A stretch of DNA of 62,980 nt from Peptococcaceae bacterium. Lineage in GTDB: Bacteria; Bacillota; Desulfotomaculia; Desulfotomaculales; Pelotomaculaceae. Shown piece after piece: positions 27,904 through 35,832 of this stretch; within the stretch, counting starts at the first letter, position 1; every line of letters starts with the position of its first letter. Location of the stretch: NCBI GenBank assembly GCA_012518875.1, contig JAAYRI010000033.1, positions 1-62,980 of the forward strand, written 5' to 3'. The notes beneath the pieces are model-generated. The model was not told where the DNA came from, searched no databases, and was given only the letters and a program-made list of their open reading frames with translations. The position numbers and the translations under genes were made by a program.

Positions 27904-28449
27904 ATGGTCCGCACACGCAGTTGGCAAATCACAATCAATTTGGCCCACCGCCGTCTATCCCATTATGAAGGCAACAGGCTGAACAAGACCTACCCGGTTG
28001 GTGTAGGGAAATCTACCACACCAACACCCACGGGCAGCTATAGCATAGTCACCAAGGTAGTACAGCCCGGCGGTATGCTGGGTACCAGATGGATGGGCCT
28101 GTCTATCCCCACAGGTAATTACGGCATCCACGGCACCAACAATCCACCGTCCATCGGAGGCTATGTTTCCAATGGATGCATAAGGATGTACAATCATGAT
28201 GTTGAGGAACTGTTTCCACGTGTAGCAATCGGCACACCGGTAGAAATTATTTCCGGTACAGGCGGGGGGCAAGAGATAGTTACATCGGCTGCCCCAGAAG
28301 GTGGAGGTACTATTCATACTGTTCAACCCGGTGAAAGTTTATGGGGCATCGCCCGGAAATATGGAAAAGATTTGGCCCTTATTATCCAGGTCAACAATAT
28401 CGCTGATCCAGATGTGATTTTCCCCGGACAAAATATTATAATACCATGA
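27904..28449 (+). CDS. L,D-transpeptidase (YkuD) with C-terminal LysM
   Basis: L,D-transpeptidases make 3-3 peptide cross-links in peptidoglycan. The catalytic segment HGTNNPPSIGGYVSNGCIRM lies at about 77-96, with His, Ser and Cys in place. A LysM domain fills 136-180 (HTVQPGESLWGIARKYG). There is no signal peptide, as in the Bacillus spore protein YkuD; domain order is reversed relative to that protein, which has LysM first. ATG follows AAAGGGGG. A role in spore wall or coat is inferred. Confidence 0.88.
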   Translation: MVRTRSWQITINLAHRRLSHYEGNRLNKTYPVGVGKSTTPTPTGSYSIVTKVVQPGGMLGTRWMGLSIPTGNYGIHGTNNPPSIGGYVSNGCIRMYNHDVEELFPRVAIGTPVEIISGTGGGQEIVTSAAPEGGGTIHTVQPGESLWGIARKYGKDLALIIQVNNIADPDVIFPGQNIIIP

Positions 28450-28514
28450 CCCTGCTGTTATCACACAACCGCCATAGCCAGTTTATACCCGGCCCGGGGA
28501 TGTTGCCCCGGCGT

Positions 28515-28961
28515 TTATTTTTTGAGGACCAACCAGGCCCCCCCGGCCATTAGTAAAACACCCAGGACCTTGTAATAATTAAAGGGAATTTTTTTTAAAC
28601 CGAAGAGCCCAAAATGGTCTATTAGTCCTGCTGTAAACACCTGCCCCAGGATAATAGCGGTTGTGGCCGGAGCAACCCCTACCTTTGGAATGGCCAGGAC
28701 AACACTATATATAATGATAACCCCCAGCACACCACCGAAATAAGAGTACCAGGGGGCTTTTTGTATCTCTAGCAGGTTGCCGTCCCCCAACTTAAAAATG
28801 AAAAGTAATAATAATACCAGCAAAAGACCTACCAGGTGGACAATAAAGGTGGATTCCAACAATCCAACCACCTTTCCCAGAGCGGAGTTAATACTCCCTT
28901 GCACAGCCATGGCCACGCCAGAAAAAGCTGCCACCAATAAGGGTAATATTTCTAAGGGCAT
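28515..28961 (-). CDS. DMT-family membrane protein, YdcZ/DUF606 type
   Basis: This is a 149-residue protein of five hydrophobic segments, half the size of EamA transporters, as usual for the YdcZ family. The N-terminal half contains GVAMAVQGSINSALGK, and the end reads LGVLLMAGGAWLVLKK. Such proteins are thought to act as dimers in small-molecule export; the substrate is unknown. I start at ATG 28961, seven bases after AAGGAGG; a TTG two codons earlier lies too close to that site. Confidence 0.85.
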   Translation of the reverse strand: MPLEILPLLVAAFSGVAMAVQGSINSALGKVVGLLESTFIVHLVGLLLVLLLLFIFKLGDGNLLEIQKAPWYSYFGGVLGVIIIYSVVLAIPKVGVAPATTAIILGQVFTAGLIDHFGLFGLKKIPFNYYKVLGVLLMAGGAWLVLKK

Positions 28962-29202
28962 GAGCAAACCTCCTTCCCCTTATTTATTTCCCCTTTTTTT
29001 GCTACTATTCTTCTGGGATCCAAGAGGCTGAATGGCTATACAATTGATCCTTATGCGAAACCCATATTGCAACATAAAATAACGGGATCGGCGAAAACCT
29101 ACTGCCCCAACAGAACCATTAAACTATGACGAAATAATCGTCTCAAAAAAGACTCCCCTGGCACCGGCTGTTTAGCCGGCACCAAAAAAACTTCACCAGC
29201 GT

Positions 29203-29237
29203 AAAAAGAAAGCTGTTATATTCAACAGCTTTCTTTA
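29203..29237 (-). terminator. Intrinsic terminator after the SPOCS pair
   Basis: AAAGAAAGCTGTT (29205-29217) pairs perfectly over 13 bp with AACAGCTTTCTTT (29224-29236); the T-run continues on the minus strand. Confidence 0.8.
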
Positions 29238-29263
29238 CCAGCAGGTTAAGAAATATAGTTTTT

Positions 29264-30322
29264 TTATAGGTTTGACAGGGGCACACATTCCAATACCACA
29301 TCATCTATCTTGGCAGTGTTTGTGTTGCCTGCCGCTGGAACAAAGGAAAAACGGACCATGGCACTGGCTACATTAGCATCCGTCACAGGTGTCGTGAGCT
29401 GTACCTGGGTATAAGCCCCATCTGGAATTGAAGCGCTGGAAAGTGTTTGTGAACCAATTCCTACCTGAACACCGCTCTGATCAAAGAATACTACCTCAGC
29501 ATTCAAACTAAAGTTGCCGTTTTGGCCAAGGACATCCTCTGCTACCCAGAAAGTCAGGCGGTACTGGCGGCCGCCCACAATCCCATGGCTAACCATTTGG
29601 AAAAGGGATCCCGGTAAAACTGGATTTAGCGCCCCTAGTTCAGCGGCGAATGAACCTGAATGAGTAAATGTTGTTTGCTGAACGTTACTGCTTCCCCAGA
29701 ACACCGGATGGAAGGGATCAGCCCAGTGCTCCAGGCCACCATCCCGCAGACGATTGCCTGGCGGGCAAACCTTGGGGCTGGGACAGGTCTGTACATAAAT
29801 CTGCTGATCCTCCACCAGTTTGGCGGTAAGCTGGATCACAGCAGTCTGATGTAGACGGCAGGCACGCTGCAGCTCCCAGTTTACATCTACATCAATATTG
29901 TGAAACTGAATAAAAACATCGCTCCTGTTTTTTACCTTCTTCATTTCTCTTAGTTCCTGCATCTTGGAAAAACGTACATCCTCAGAAAAGTGTCTGACCT
30001 CATTATGCTTATTTACATAAAAAATTTGCTTGTGGATAACGCCGCTAATAATGACCTTTTTGGCCCACACTTCTCTTTCCGTGCTTTTTGTGGGCACCAA
30101 AACGATGTCTCCGGAGGAAAGCTGATCAACAAATACAGGGGTACCCTTTAGGTCACGCACAGATGCAGTGATGTGATCTATTTTTATTGCCAGTTCGGGT
30201 AGGGTAACAGTGCTGTCCACCACCTGCTCTATGTCGACCGCCTCAATTACCACGGGCACCTTAATTTCAAGGCATTTAACCGCAGTGGGCTCCGTATATA
30301 AAAATTGCGAAGGAACGGACAT
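29264..30322 (-). CDS. SPOCS-type protein with C-terminal carbohydrate-binding-like domain
   Basis: Residues 1-185 resemble a SPOCS (DUF3794) unit: VPVVIEAVDIEQVVDSTVTL, VWAKKVIISGVIHKQIFYVN, and HNIDVDVNWELQRACRLHQT. From about 195 (LRDGGLEHWADPFHPVFWG) to the end is a beta-rich module resembling a carbohydrate-binding jelly-roll. There is no signal peptide, as expected for coat proteins made in the mother cell. ATG follows AAAAGGAGG. It lies 25 bp after the larger SPOCS-LysM gene and shares its promoter. Clostridial spore-surface proteins use SPOCS domains; a function here is inferred. Confidence 0.7.
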   Translation of the reverse strand: MSVPSQFLYTEPTAVKCLEIKVPVVIEAVDIEQVVDSTVTLPELAIKIDHITASVRDLKGTPVFVDQLSSGDIVLVPTKSTEREVWAKKVIISGVIHKQIFYVNKHNEVRHFSEDVRFSKMQELREMKKVKNRSDVFIQFHNIDVDVNWELQRACRLHQTAVIQLTAKLVEDQQIYVQTCPSPKVCPPGNRLRDGGLEHWADPFHPVFWGSSNVQQTTFTHSGSFAAELGALNPVLPGSLFQMVSHGIVGGRQYRLTFWVAEDVLGQNGNFSLNAEVVFFDQSGVQVGIGSQTLSSASIPDGAYTQVQLTTPVTDANVASAMVRFSFVPAAGNTNTAKIDDVVLECVPLSNL

Positions 30323-30347
30323 TCTTTAAAACCTCCTTTTAATTTTA

Positions 30348-31901
30348 TTAACCTAAAGCAGGACAGGGTATTAATATTTCCTGGCCGACCTCCAAAACAT
30401 CCGGGTTTGTAATTTGGGGGTTAATGTCCAGGATCATTTGGATAGTTACCCCATGGGCTTTGGCAATTTTGTGTAAGGTGTCGCCTTTCCTGACTGTGTA
30501 AGGTGTGGGTGGACAAGGAGTAGCAGTGGGGGCCACAGTAGGTACCGGCGGCAGCTCCACCGGCATATAAACCATGGGCTGCGACATTTCCCAAACTGTG
30601 GCAGTAACCCGCAGCACCATTTCGGTGTGCAGATGTATGCCATGTTGATCTACATTAACATATTCCGAATCTACCCTTACCTTTACCCTCATCCCCGGCT
30701 CTGCACCTTCTACAACCACAAAGGTGCGAAAACCAAGACGTTGGTGCATGGCGTGAACAGCCTGATCAGGCTTCATGCTTTCATAGATAATTTCCACATC
30801 CGCATGACCTCTAACCAGCACCTTACCACTGAGAATTTTGGTTTCGGTAACCTCTATTTTCTCTACCCTTACATCTAGGACTCTACTAATATCAGGTTTT
30901 TCTAGGGGTGCCTTTGTTGATTCACGCAAAACCAACTGGGTATCTCCAAAACCAATTTCCTGTTCTACCTTGAGGCGAATTCTTTCAAAGCCTTCTTCGA
31001 ATTCTAATTCGGTGGGAACATTGCGTAGGGTTCTTGTTTCCGTTACAAATACTGTGAGCTGGATGATAGCATCGGCAAGTAGAGTAGGGCATTTATCCAG
31101 CCCCACATCACTGCTTTCAACCACAGCAAACACCTGGACGTTCATACCTGGTTCAGCATCAAACACCTCTACAAAATCGCTAAATCTGATCTTGTGATGC
31201 AGAGTATGCACTGTTTGTGTCGGTTTTAAGGCCACATATATTACCTGGAGCCAGACTATGCCATCCACGAGCACCTTGTTGGCAATTATCCTTCTTTCCT
31301 TAATAACAACCTTTGCATCTGTGCGTAAAATCTTTTCTACATCCGGTTTTTCTTCCGGCACATTAAATTCGTCACTAACAATTATCTGTTTGGTAGCTTT
31401 TTCACCGATTAGATGCTCAACAGTAATATCCTGTTCTTCCAGGGCGATATTACCTTCAGGGGTTTCAGTAAGTATTTCAATCTCTTCTATATCAGTAACT
31501 TTGGCGAAAACAAGCAACACTGCCGCGATATTAAATTTGCAGGGATTCCGGTGATCACGTGTCAGGCTCACATCTTCTACTGTAAATTCAACAAAAACGT
31601 CATCACCCGGCCTGGCACCAGGGACATCAACGAAGCTGGTGAAGTTTATACTGTCATGGAAGAAGTTTACGGATTGATCCGGCTTAAAGGCAACATAGGT
31701 AACTTGCACATCGAGGGTGCCGTTCACAATTACCTTATCAGGGACGACAGTAACGTCCCTTATTTTGGCCTTTGCTTCTTTAGTAAGAATTTTATCTACA
31801 GCCGGTTTGGCTTCCGGTACTCTGATATGTCCCTTGACCACAGTCTGGACAGTATTTTCACCCATGACTAGATGAACCTTAAGCCTTTCGGTTTCAGCCA
31901 T
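30348..31901 (-). CDS. Triple-SPOCS, LysM spore-surface protein
   Basis: Three SPOCS (DUF3794) repeats occupy about 1-150, 155-300 and 305-445. Each has a strand pattern built on VxVTYVAxKPDQxVxxxH, for example VQVTYVAFKPDQSVNFFH and VEIIYESMKPDQAVHAMH. A Pro/Thr-rich hinge is followed by LysM (465-510; YTVRKGDTLHKIAKAHGVTI). This architecture suits a coat or exosporium scaffold that touches cortex peptidoglycan. There is no signal peptide. ATG follows AAAGGAGG, and a sigma-K-like promoter sits 24-55 bp upstream. Confidence 0.85.
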   Translation of the reverse strand: MAETERLKVHLVMGENTVQTVVKGHIRVPEAKPAVDKILTKEAKAKIRDVTVVPDKVIVNGTLDVQVTYVAFKPDQSVNFFHDSINFTSFVDVPGARPGDDVFVEFTVEDVSLTRDHRNPCKFNIAAVLLVFAKVTDIEEIEILTETPEGNIALEEQDITVEHLIGEKATKQIIVSDEFNVPEEKPDVEKILRTDAKVVIKERRIIANKVLVDGIVWLQVIYVALKPTQTVHTLHHKIRFSDFVEVFDAEPGMNVQVFAVVESSDVGLDKCPTLLADAIIQLTVFVTETRTLRNVPTELEFEEGFERIRLKVEQEIGFGDTQLVLRESTKAPLEKPDISRVLDVRVEKIEVTETKILSGKVLVRGHADVEIIYESMKPDQAVHAMHQRLGFRTFVVVEGAEPGMRVKVRVDSEYVNVDQHGIHLHTEMVLRVTATVWEMSQPMVYMPVELPPVPTVAPTATPCPPTPYTVRKGDTLHKIAKAHGVTIQMILDINPQITNPDVLEVGQEILIPCPALG

Positions 31902-31931
31902 ACTAATCCTCCTTTCAAAACTTTTCTATAC

Positions 31932-31958
31932 TAATATATGAGTGTGATTCGAAAAAGT
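31932..31958 (-). promoter_or_regulatory. Sigma-K-like promoter of the SPOCS operon
   Basis: On the minus strand AC (31957-31958) is followed after 16 bp by CATATATTA (31932-31940). This fits the sigma-K consensus (AC, 16-17 bp, CATAnnnTA) fully. The start codon is about 30 bp further on. sigma-K drives late mother-cell coat genes. Confidence 0.6.
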
Positions 31959-31968
31959 ACCAAAAAGT

Positions 31969-31980
31969 GTGACCGGTCAC
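31969..31980. repeat. 12-bp perfect palindrome upstream of the SPOCS operon
   Basis: GTGACCGGTCAC is self-complementary and lies just upstream of the sigma-K-like -35, where an activator or repressor could bind. The T-run of the CAP-gene terminator begins about ten bases away. Confidence 0.4.
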
Positions 31981-31987
31981 TTAAAAA

Positions 31988-32016
31988 AACAAAAAAAGGG
32001 GAGCTATGTCCCCTTG
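31988..32016 (-). terminator. Intrinsic terminator after the CAP gene
   Basis: AAGGGG (31996-32001) pairs with CCCCTT (32010-32015) around an 8-nt loop; TTTTTTTGTTTTTTT follows on the minus strand. Confidence 0.75.
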
Positions 32017-32114
32017 CTGTGATCATTCATCTTCCCCAATGTCGATTTTTCCCTTATTAGGCTTCTTTGTGGGTTTTTATATTATTTTATATAGTATGGT
32101 TTGGTTACATCACC

Positions 32115-33605
32115 TTAGCCGGTAAATAATTGCACGAACATTTTTCCATAGGGCCCGCCGCTAACAACGCCAATCCCCACCTTTGTAAAGTTGCCATTAA
32201 GAATATTGGCGCGGTGGCCGGGGGAATTCATTAGGTTGGTGTGGGCAGCAGGGGAACTGGAGGCCCCAGCCAGGTTCTCACCTGCATAACTGTACTGCAC
32301 CCCATATGTTTTCATCATCTCAAATGGGGAACCATAGGTGGGTGAGGTGTGGCTGAAATACCCCTTAGCAATCATATCCTGCGCCTTTAGTCGGGCCAAT
32401 TTGACCAGGTTATTATCACTTTGCAGAGCCTTTAGCCCCGCTTTCGATCGTTCGCTGTTAACCAGCTCCAGCATAACTTGCTCATCTGCACTGAGAACAC
32501 TGTTATCCTGCTCGGACTCAGGCTCCCCAGTTTGTGCAGGATCCTCCTGCTGTATAGGGTCCTCAGTTTGTGGGGGTTCCTCCAGGTATCCGGAATCTTC
32601 TGTTTGTGCCGGATCCCTGGGCAGTGCAGGTTCCTCCGGCGCTTTCGGGTCCTCCGGTGAATTCTGTATCGGCGTGGCCGGCTTAATAAACAACTGAACA
32701 AACATTTTACCATAGGGGCCACCGCTTACAATGCCAATTCCCACCTTTGTGTAGCCGGCATTGAGGATATTGATGCGATTGCCGGGGGAATTCATTAAAC
32801 CGATATGGGCTCCCTGTACGGCATGGGCCCCAACCAGGTTTTCCCCGGCTCTGCTATATTGCACACCGTATGCTTTCATCATCTCAAATGGGGAACCATA
32901 GGTAGGTGAGGTGTGGCTGAAATAGCCCTTGGCAATCATCTCCTGCGCCTTTAGCCGGGCCAATTTGACCAGGTTATTATCACTTTGCAAGGCCTCCAGC
33001 CCCGCTTTTGCCCTTTCCTGGTTGACTAACTCCAACATAACCTGCTCATCTGCATCAAGAATACTGGCATCCGGAGCCGGTTCAGAAGGCGGCGGGGATA
33101 CGACAACTGTTTTTTGGCCACCTGTGAAAATCTGGATCACTACCTTATGATAACCCTGGGTCATGACACCAACACCGATACGTTCAAAATTTGTATTAAG
33201 CACGTTGGATCGGTGACCACCCGTAGCCATTAGCGAGTTAAAAGCGGCATTAATTGATGTGGCCCTGGCCAGATTTTCTCCCGCATAACGGTATTTGATT
33301 CCCGCCTGGCCAAGCATATCAAAAACTGAACCATATGTAGGAGAGATACTATGCAAATAGTTATTTGAGACCATATCCTGGGCCCTAATTTTTGCCAGAT
33401 TGGCCAGTGTGGTATCACACTCAAGGGCCGGCAACCCAGCATCTTGGCGAGTCTGGTTAACCAGGTCTATTATCTGCTGTTCATCTGCACCGGGGGCAGC
33501 TGCCAGGGCAGTAACCGGTGTGAATGCGATCACAGATAGTAGAAACACCAGAGATAATAATGAGGCAACAAAAACTGATTTCATCCATTTTTTATTAGGC
33601 TTCAC
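32115..33605 (-). CDS. Secreted protein with three CAP/SCP domains
   Basis: A signal peptide (1-36) precedes three CAP domains at about 42-165, 185-310 and 378-495. They share the patterns VNQTRQDAGL, NNLVKLARLKAQ and GYFSHTSPTYGSPFEM. An acidic, Pro-rich linker with repeated EDP/AQTEDP units joins domains 2 and 3. The CAP motif GHR is present in domains 1 and 3, but domain 2 reads GNR, losing the conserved His. Domains 2 and 3 are near copies at DNA level. CAP proteins such as YkwD are secreted and of unknown role. The start is GTG after AAGGAGG. Confidence 0.85.
   Translation of the reverse strand: MKPNKKWMKSVFVASLLSLVFLLSVIAFTPVTALAAAPGADEQQIIDLVNQTRQDAGLPALECDTTLANLAKIRAQDMVSNNYLHSISPTYGSVFDMLGQAGIKYRYAGENLARATSINAAFNSLMATGGHRSNVLNTNFERIGVGVMTQGYHKVVIQIFTGGQKTVVVSPPPSEPAPDASILDADEQVMLELVNQERAKAGLEALQSDNNLVKLARLKAQEMIAKGYFSHTSPTYGSPFEMMKAYGVQYSRAGENLVGAHAVQGAHIGLMNSPGNRINILNAGYTKVGIGIVSGGPYGKMFVQLFIKPATPIQNSPEDPKAPEEPALPRDPAQTEDSGYLEEPPQTEDPIQQEDPAQTGEPESEQDNSVLSADEQVMLELVNSERSKAGLKALQSDNNLVKLARLKAQDMIAKGYFSHTSPTYGSPFEMMKTYGVQYSYAGENLAGASSSPAAHTNLMNSPGHRANILNGNFTKVGIGVVSGGPYGKMFVQLFTG
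32124..33050. repeat. Direct repeat of about 350 bp coding CAP domains 2 and 3
   Basis: Bases about 32124-32480 recur about 564 bp downstream at 32688-33044 with few changes, for example TCATCATCTCAAATGGGGAA at 32312 and 32876. This is an intragenic duplication and a possible recombination site. Confidence 0.75.
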
Positions 33606-33689
33606 CTTTTTTCCTCCTTCTTTTGGAACCTATAAGATTGGTTTACTATTGGTGACCATGGCCATATTGAATTTATCCCAGGAGAAAAA

Positions 33690-33728
33690 ATTCAAAGGGC
33701 TTGTACCAAGAAAAAATTGTACAAGCCC
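33690..33728 (-). terminator. Intrinsic terminator after the Gly-X3 repeat gene
   Basis: GGGCTTGTAC (33697-33706) pairs perfectly with GTACAAGCCC (33719-33728); TTTGAATTTTTT follows on the minus strand. Confidence 0.7.
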
Positions 33729-33870
33729 AATATATAAGAAAATGCCGCTTGATGGCAAAGCCGGTATTTTAAGCATATCCAGCATAATGCTAGCAGAAAT
33801 AGCAAACGTCAACGAGATATTTATTATTGCTCTCAATTGTTTAATTATGTTAGAGATTAACAATAACAAT

Positions 33871-34269
33871 CTAAAGTTTTGCTCCCAGTTTAGTTACTGT
33901 CACATCTGTTTTAATCTGTTTTAGTAACTCCTTTACCTCCCTGGTAGCATAGCCGCTGGGAACTAGTTTTGCCTGGCCTTGTAAAATTAGTTTTTGTAGA
34001 ATTCGCCAAACAAAATCCTCTGGTTCCTGGCTGGGTTTCGTATTTTCCTCACCCATTCCCAACGCAGCTAGAAAGCCATTGTTATAACCAAGTGCACCCC
34101 CTTCTGTGTACCCTTTCTCGTAACCGGATTCAAAGCCAAGGTTGTATCCCAGGTGATAGCCCATATTTTTCCCTACCCGATAGGCTTCCTCCTCAGTCTT
34201 CTTCCCCGGCTTCCCTCTTGCACTACAGGTATAGTCATGACTGAATCCTCCGGTAAAATTTTCGCCCAT
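33871..34269 (-). CDS. Gly-X3 repeat protein, Yae1/Lto1-like motif
   Basis: Residues 33-65 hold nine glycines spaced exactly four apart (GKNMGYHLGYNLGFESG, then GYEKGYTEGGALGYNNG), most followed by Tyr or Phe. This is the deca-GX3 pattern seen in eukaryotic Yae1/Lto1 and some bacterial proteins, which forms a tightly packed helix. The C-terminal part (85-132) is helical and basic. I start at ATG 34269, after AAGGGCGGTG; an in-frame ATG at 34305 has no good site. Function unknown. It follows the unknown gene at 34333 on the same strand. Confidence 0.6.
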   Translation of the reverse strand: MGENFTGGFSHDYTCSARGKPGKKTEEEAYRVGKNMGYHLGYNLGFESGYEKGYTEGGALGYNNGFLAALGMGEENTKPSQEPEDFVWRILQKLILQGQAKLVPSGYATREVKELLKQIKTDVTVTKLGAKL

Positions 34270-34332
34270 GGTCACCGCCCTTTCCTTTACTAGTTGCTTC
34301 CGCATGCCAAGAAGGAATAACCAACCGGCTGC

Positions 34333-34746
34333 TCATATCCTATGACCACCTTTTAATATAGTGTACGGGGCATATAACACAGCCCCCAGGCCTTCGGTTA
34401 AGACAAGGCATTCCAGCTCACCCGCCTTTTCTACAAAGCAGGTGAGGATAAACATCTTTTTTTTTAAGCCCTTGGAAAACCTTTTTAGAAATAGTTCATC
34501 AATATTGAATGGTTTTTCTCTTAACTTTTGAAAGCCTTCTACGGTAATTGAATAAAGGCCGTCATGCTGTCTTTTAATTTCTATTGCCACCGGTTTTTCA
34601 CAGGATACACCTGTTTTCCTGGCTAAACAAGCCAGATATTGCCTGGCTTTTTTTATGGCTTCTTCCCTATTTTCAAATCTAGGACCGATTACCGGAATAT
34701 TTTCACATAAAAACGTCAGGGCCATATTCCCCGAACGATAAGCCAT
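34333..34746 (-). CDS. Hypothetical protein, 137 aa
   Basis: I do not recognise it. It is soluble and mixed alpha/beta, with an amphipathic segment NREEAIKKARQYLACLARKT and three Cys. No signal or membrane segment is seen. I use the second ATG (34746), six bases after GAGGAGGG; the first ATG (34752) directly touches the ribosome site. It follows the protease by 15 bp and is surely co-transcribed with it, so the two products may work together. Confidence 0.6.
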   Translation of the reverse strand: MAYRSGNMALTFLCENIPVIGPRFENREEAIKKARQYLACLARKTGVSCEKPVAIEIKRQHDGLYSITVEGFQKLREKPFNIDELFLKRFSKGLKKKMFILTCFVEKAGELECLVLTEGLGAVLYAPYTILKGGHRI

Positions 34747-34761
34747 ATACATCCCTCCTCG

Positions 34762-35766
34762 CTAAAACGTGATTGCCAGGTGCTCTATTACATTGGTTAT
34801 TTGGTTAAATACAGTCAGCTTTTCCGAGCCTGCAAACAACAGACCCACTACATCCCGGTTTTCTTTTAGGACCAGGGAGCCACTGTCTCCAGGTTGGGAG
34901 GGCAGATCTGCTACTACCTGATCCGAAAACCAGAATTTTTCGCCTTCTCTCATTTCAACCTGTAGAATGGTGCCCACTGATTTTACCTTACCCCTGGTTA
35001 GGGCTGTGGTTCTACCACTTTTTTGCACATTGTCACCGGGTTTAGCCACAGAAATTATTCCTACATCACCTATATCCATGATATATGATTCCACTACATC
35101 AACCGAATCAACCTTCGCTAAAGCACAATCAACTATGTTTCCAGTCTTAAAACGTTTGTATATGCGCACCTCATAATCGTTGCGTACTATATTCAACAAC
35201 CAGTTTGCTACCCCGGACAAGGCTACTGCCACAGGGCAGTCTGATTCGGCAGTCCCTTTAACCAGTGGGACAAAGCGATACAATGTACCGATACGATCGT
35301 CCAGTTTTCCCCCATCATATGGCCCGGGCTGCAGGATTGGTTCACCCACACTGGCCCTGACCTCCTGTATACTGGAACCATTGGCCAAAATATGATTATT
35401 AGACAAAATCATTAATTGGTTTGTGCTTTTATCCTTTACAACTGCCCCCAGGGTGCCGGCTGTTGACTTGTAATGGGCTACACTTACTCCCGGCCGGCAC
35501 GGTCTGATCCTGGAGGTGCGGATATCCAGCATCTTTACTCGCCCTATTTCTATAACATCTGTTTCTAATCCCTCTACCTGGGGGGGGATCATATGCCGCT
35601 TGAGTATGCCCCTGGGCGGCAACTTCTTTTCAACATACACTATCAATGCCGGTTTTTGGGTTTCTTCATTTTTTCTACATTTATAACCCACGCCCAGGCC
35701 AACTACATTTTTTTTCCTCAGTATTTTACTACGATTCTTTTTTAGAACCTTGAAATAACGCTCCAT
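34762..35766 (-). CDS. Chymotrypsin-fold serine protease-like protein
   Basis: A complete trypsin-like triad can be read: His 125 in LSNNHILANG, Asp 213 in VDCALAKVD, and Ser 295 in SQPGDSGSLV. The N-terminal 100 residues (KNVVGLGVGYKCRK) resemble the leader region of bacterial proteins with this fold. No signal peptide, membrane anchor or PDZ domain is present, so it should act inside the cell, probably in the mother cell. I use ATG 35766 after GAGGGGG; a GTG at 35790 would place that site within the gene. A sigma-K-like promoter lies upstream and yabG is next. Confidence 0.75.
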   Translation of the reverse strand: MERYFKVLKKNRSKILRKKNVVGLGVGYKCRKNEETQKPALIVYVEKKLPPRGILKRHMIPPQVEGLETDVIEIGRVKMLDIRTSRIRPCRPGVSVAHYKSTAGTLGAVVKDKSTNQLMILSNNHILANGSSIQEVRASVGEPILQPGPYDGGKLDDRIGTLYRFVPLVKGTAESDCPVAVALSGVANWLLNIVRNDYEVRIYKRFKTGNIVDCALAKVDSVDVVESYIMDIGDVGIISVAKPGDNVQKSGRTTALTRGKVKSVGTILQVEMREGEKFWFSDQVVADLPSQPGDSGSLVLKENRDVVGLLFAGSEKLTVFNQITNVIEHLAITF

Positions 35767-35797
35767 CTGCAAGTCCCCCTCTTTTGGCACCCTACAA

Positions 35798-35825
35798 CAT
35801 CATATGCGGGTCACCAAAAAGAGGT
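35798..35825 (-). promoter_or_regulatory. Sigma-K-like promoter of the protease gene
   Basis: On the minus strand AC (35824-35825) is followed after 17 bp by CATATGATG (35798-35806), matching CATAnnnTA except at the last base. It lies in the short gap between yabG and the protease. Confidence 0.5.
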
Positions 35826-35832
35826 ACATAGC

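Noticed and set aside
29158-29186. Second hairpin (CCGGCT-GTTT-AGCCGG) near the SPOCS terminator
   Set aside because: A T-run lies only on the wrong side for the minus-strand gene; the 13-bp stem at 29205-29236 is the better terminator.
32124-33050. Repeats in the CAP gene as a CRISPR array or mobile element
   Set aside because: There are only two long in-frame coding copies, with no short regular spacers and no terminal repeats.
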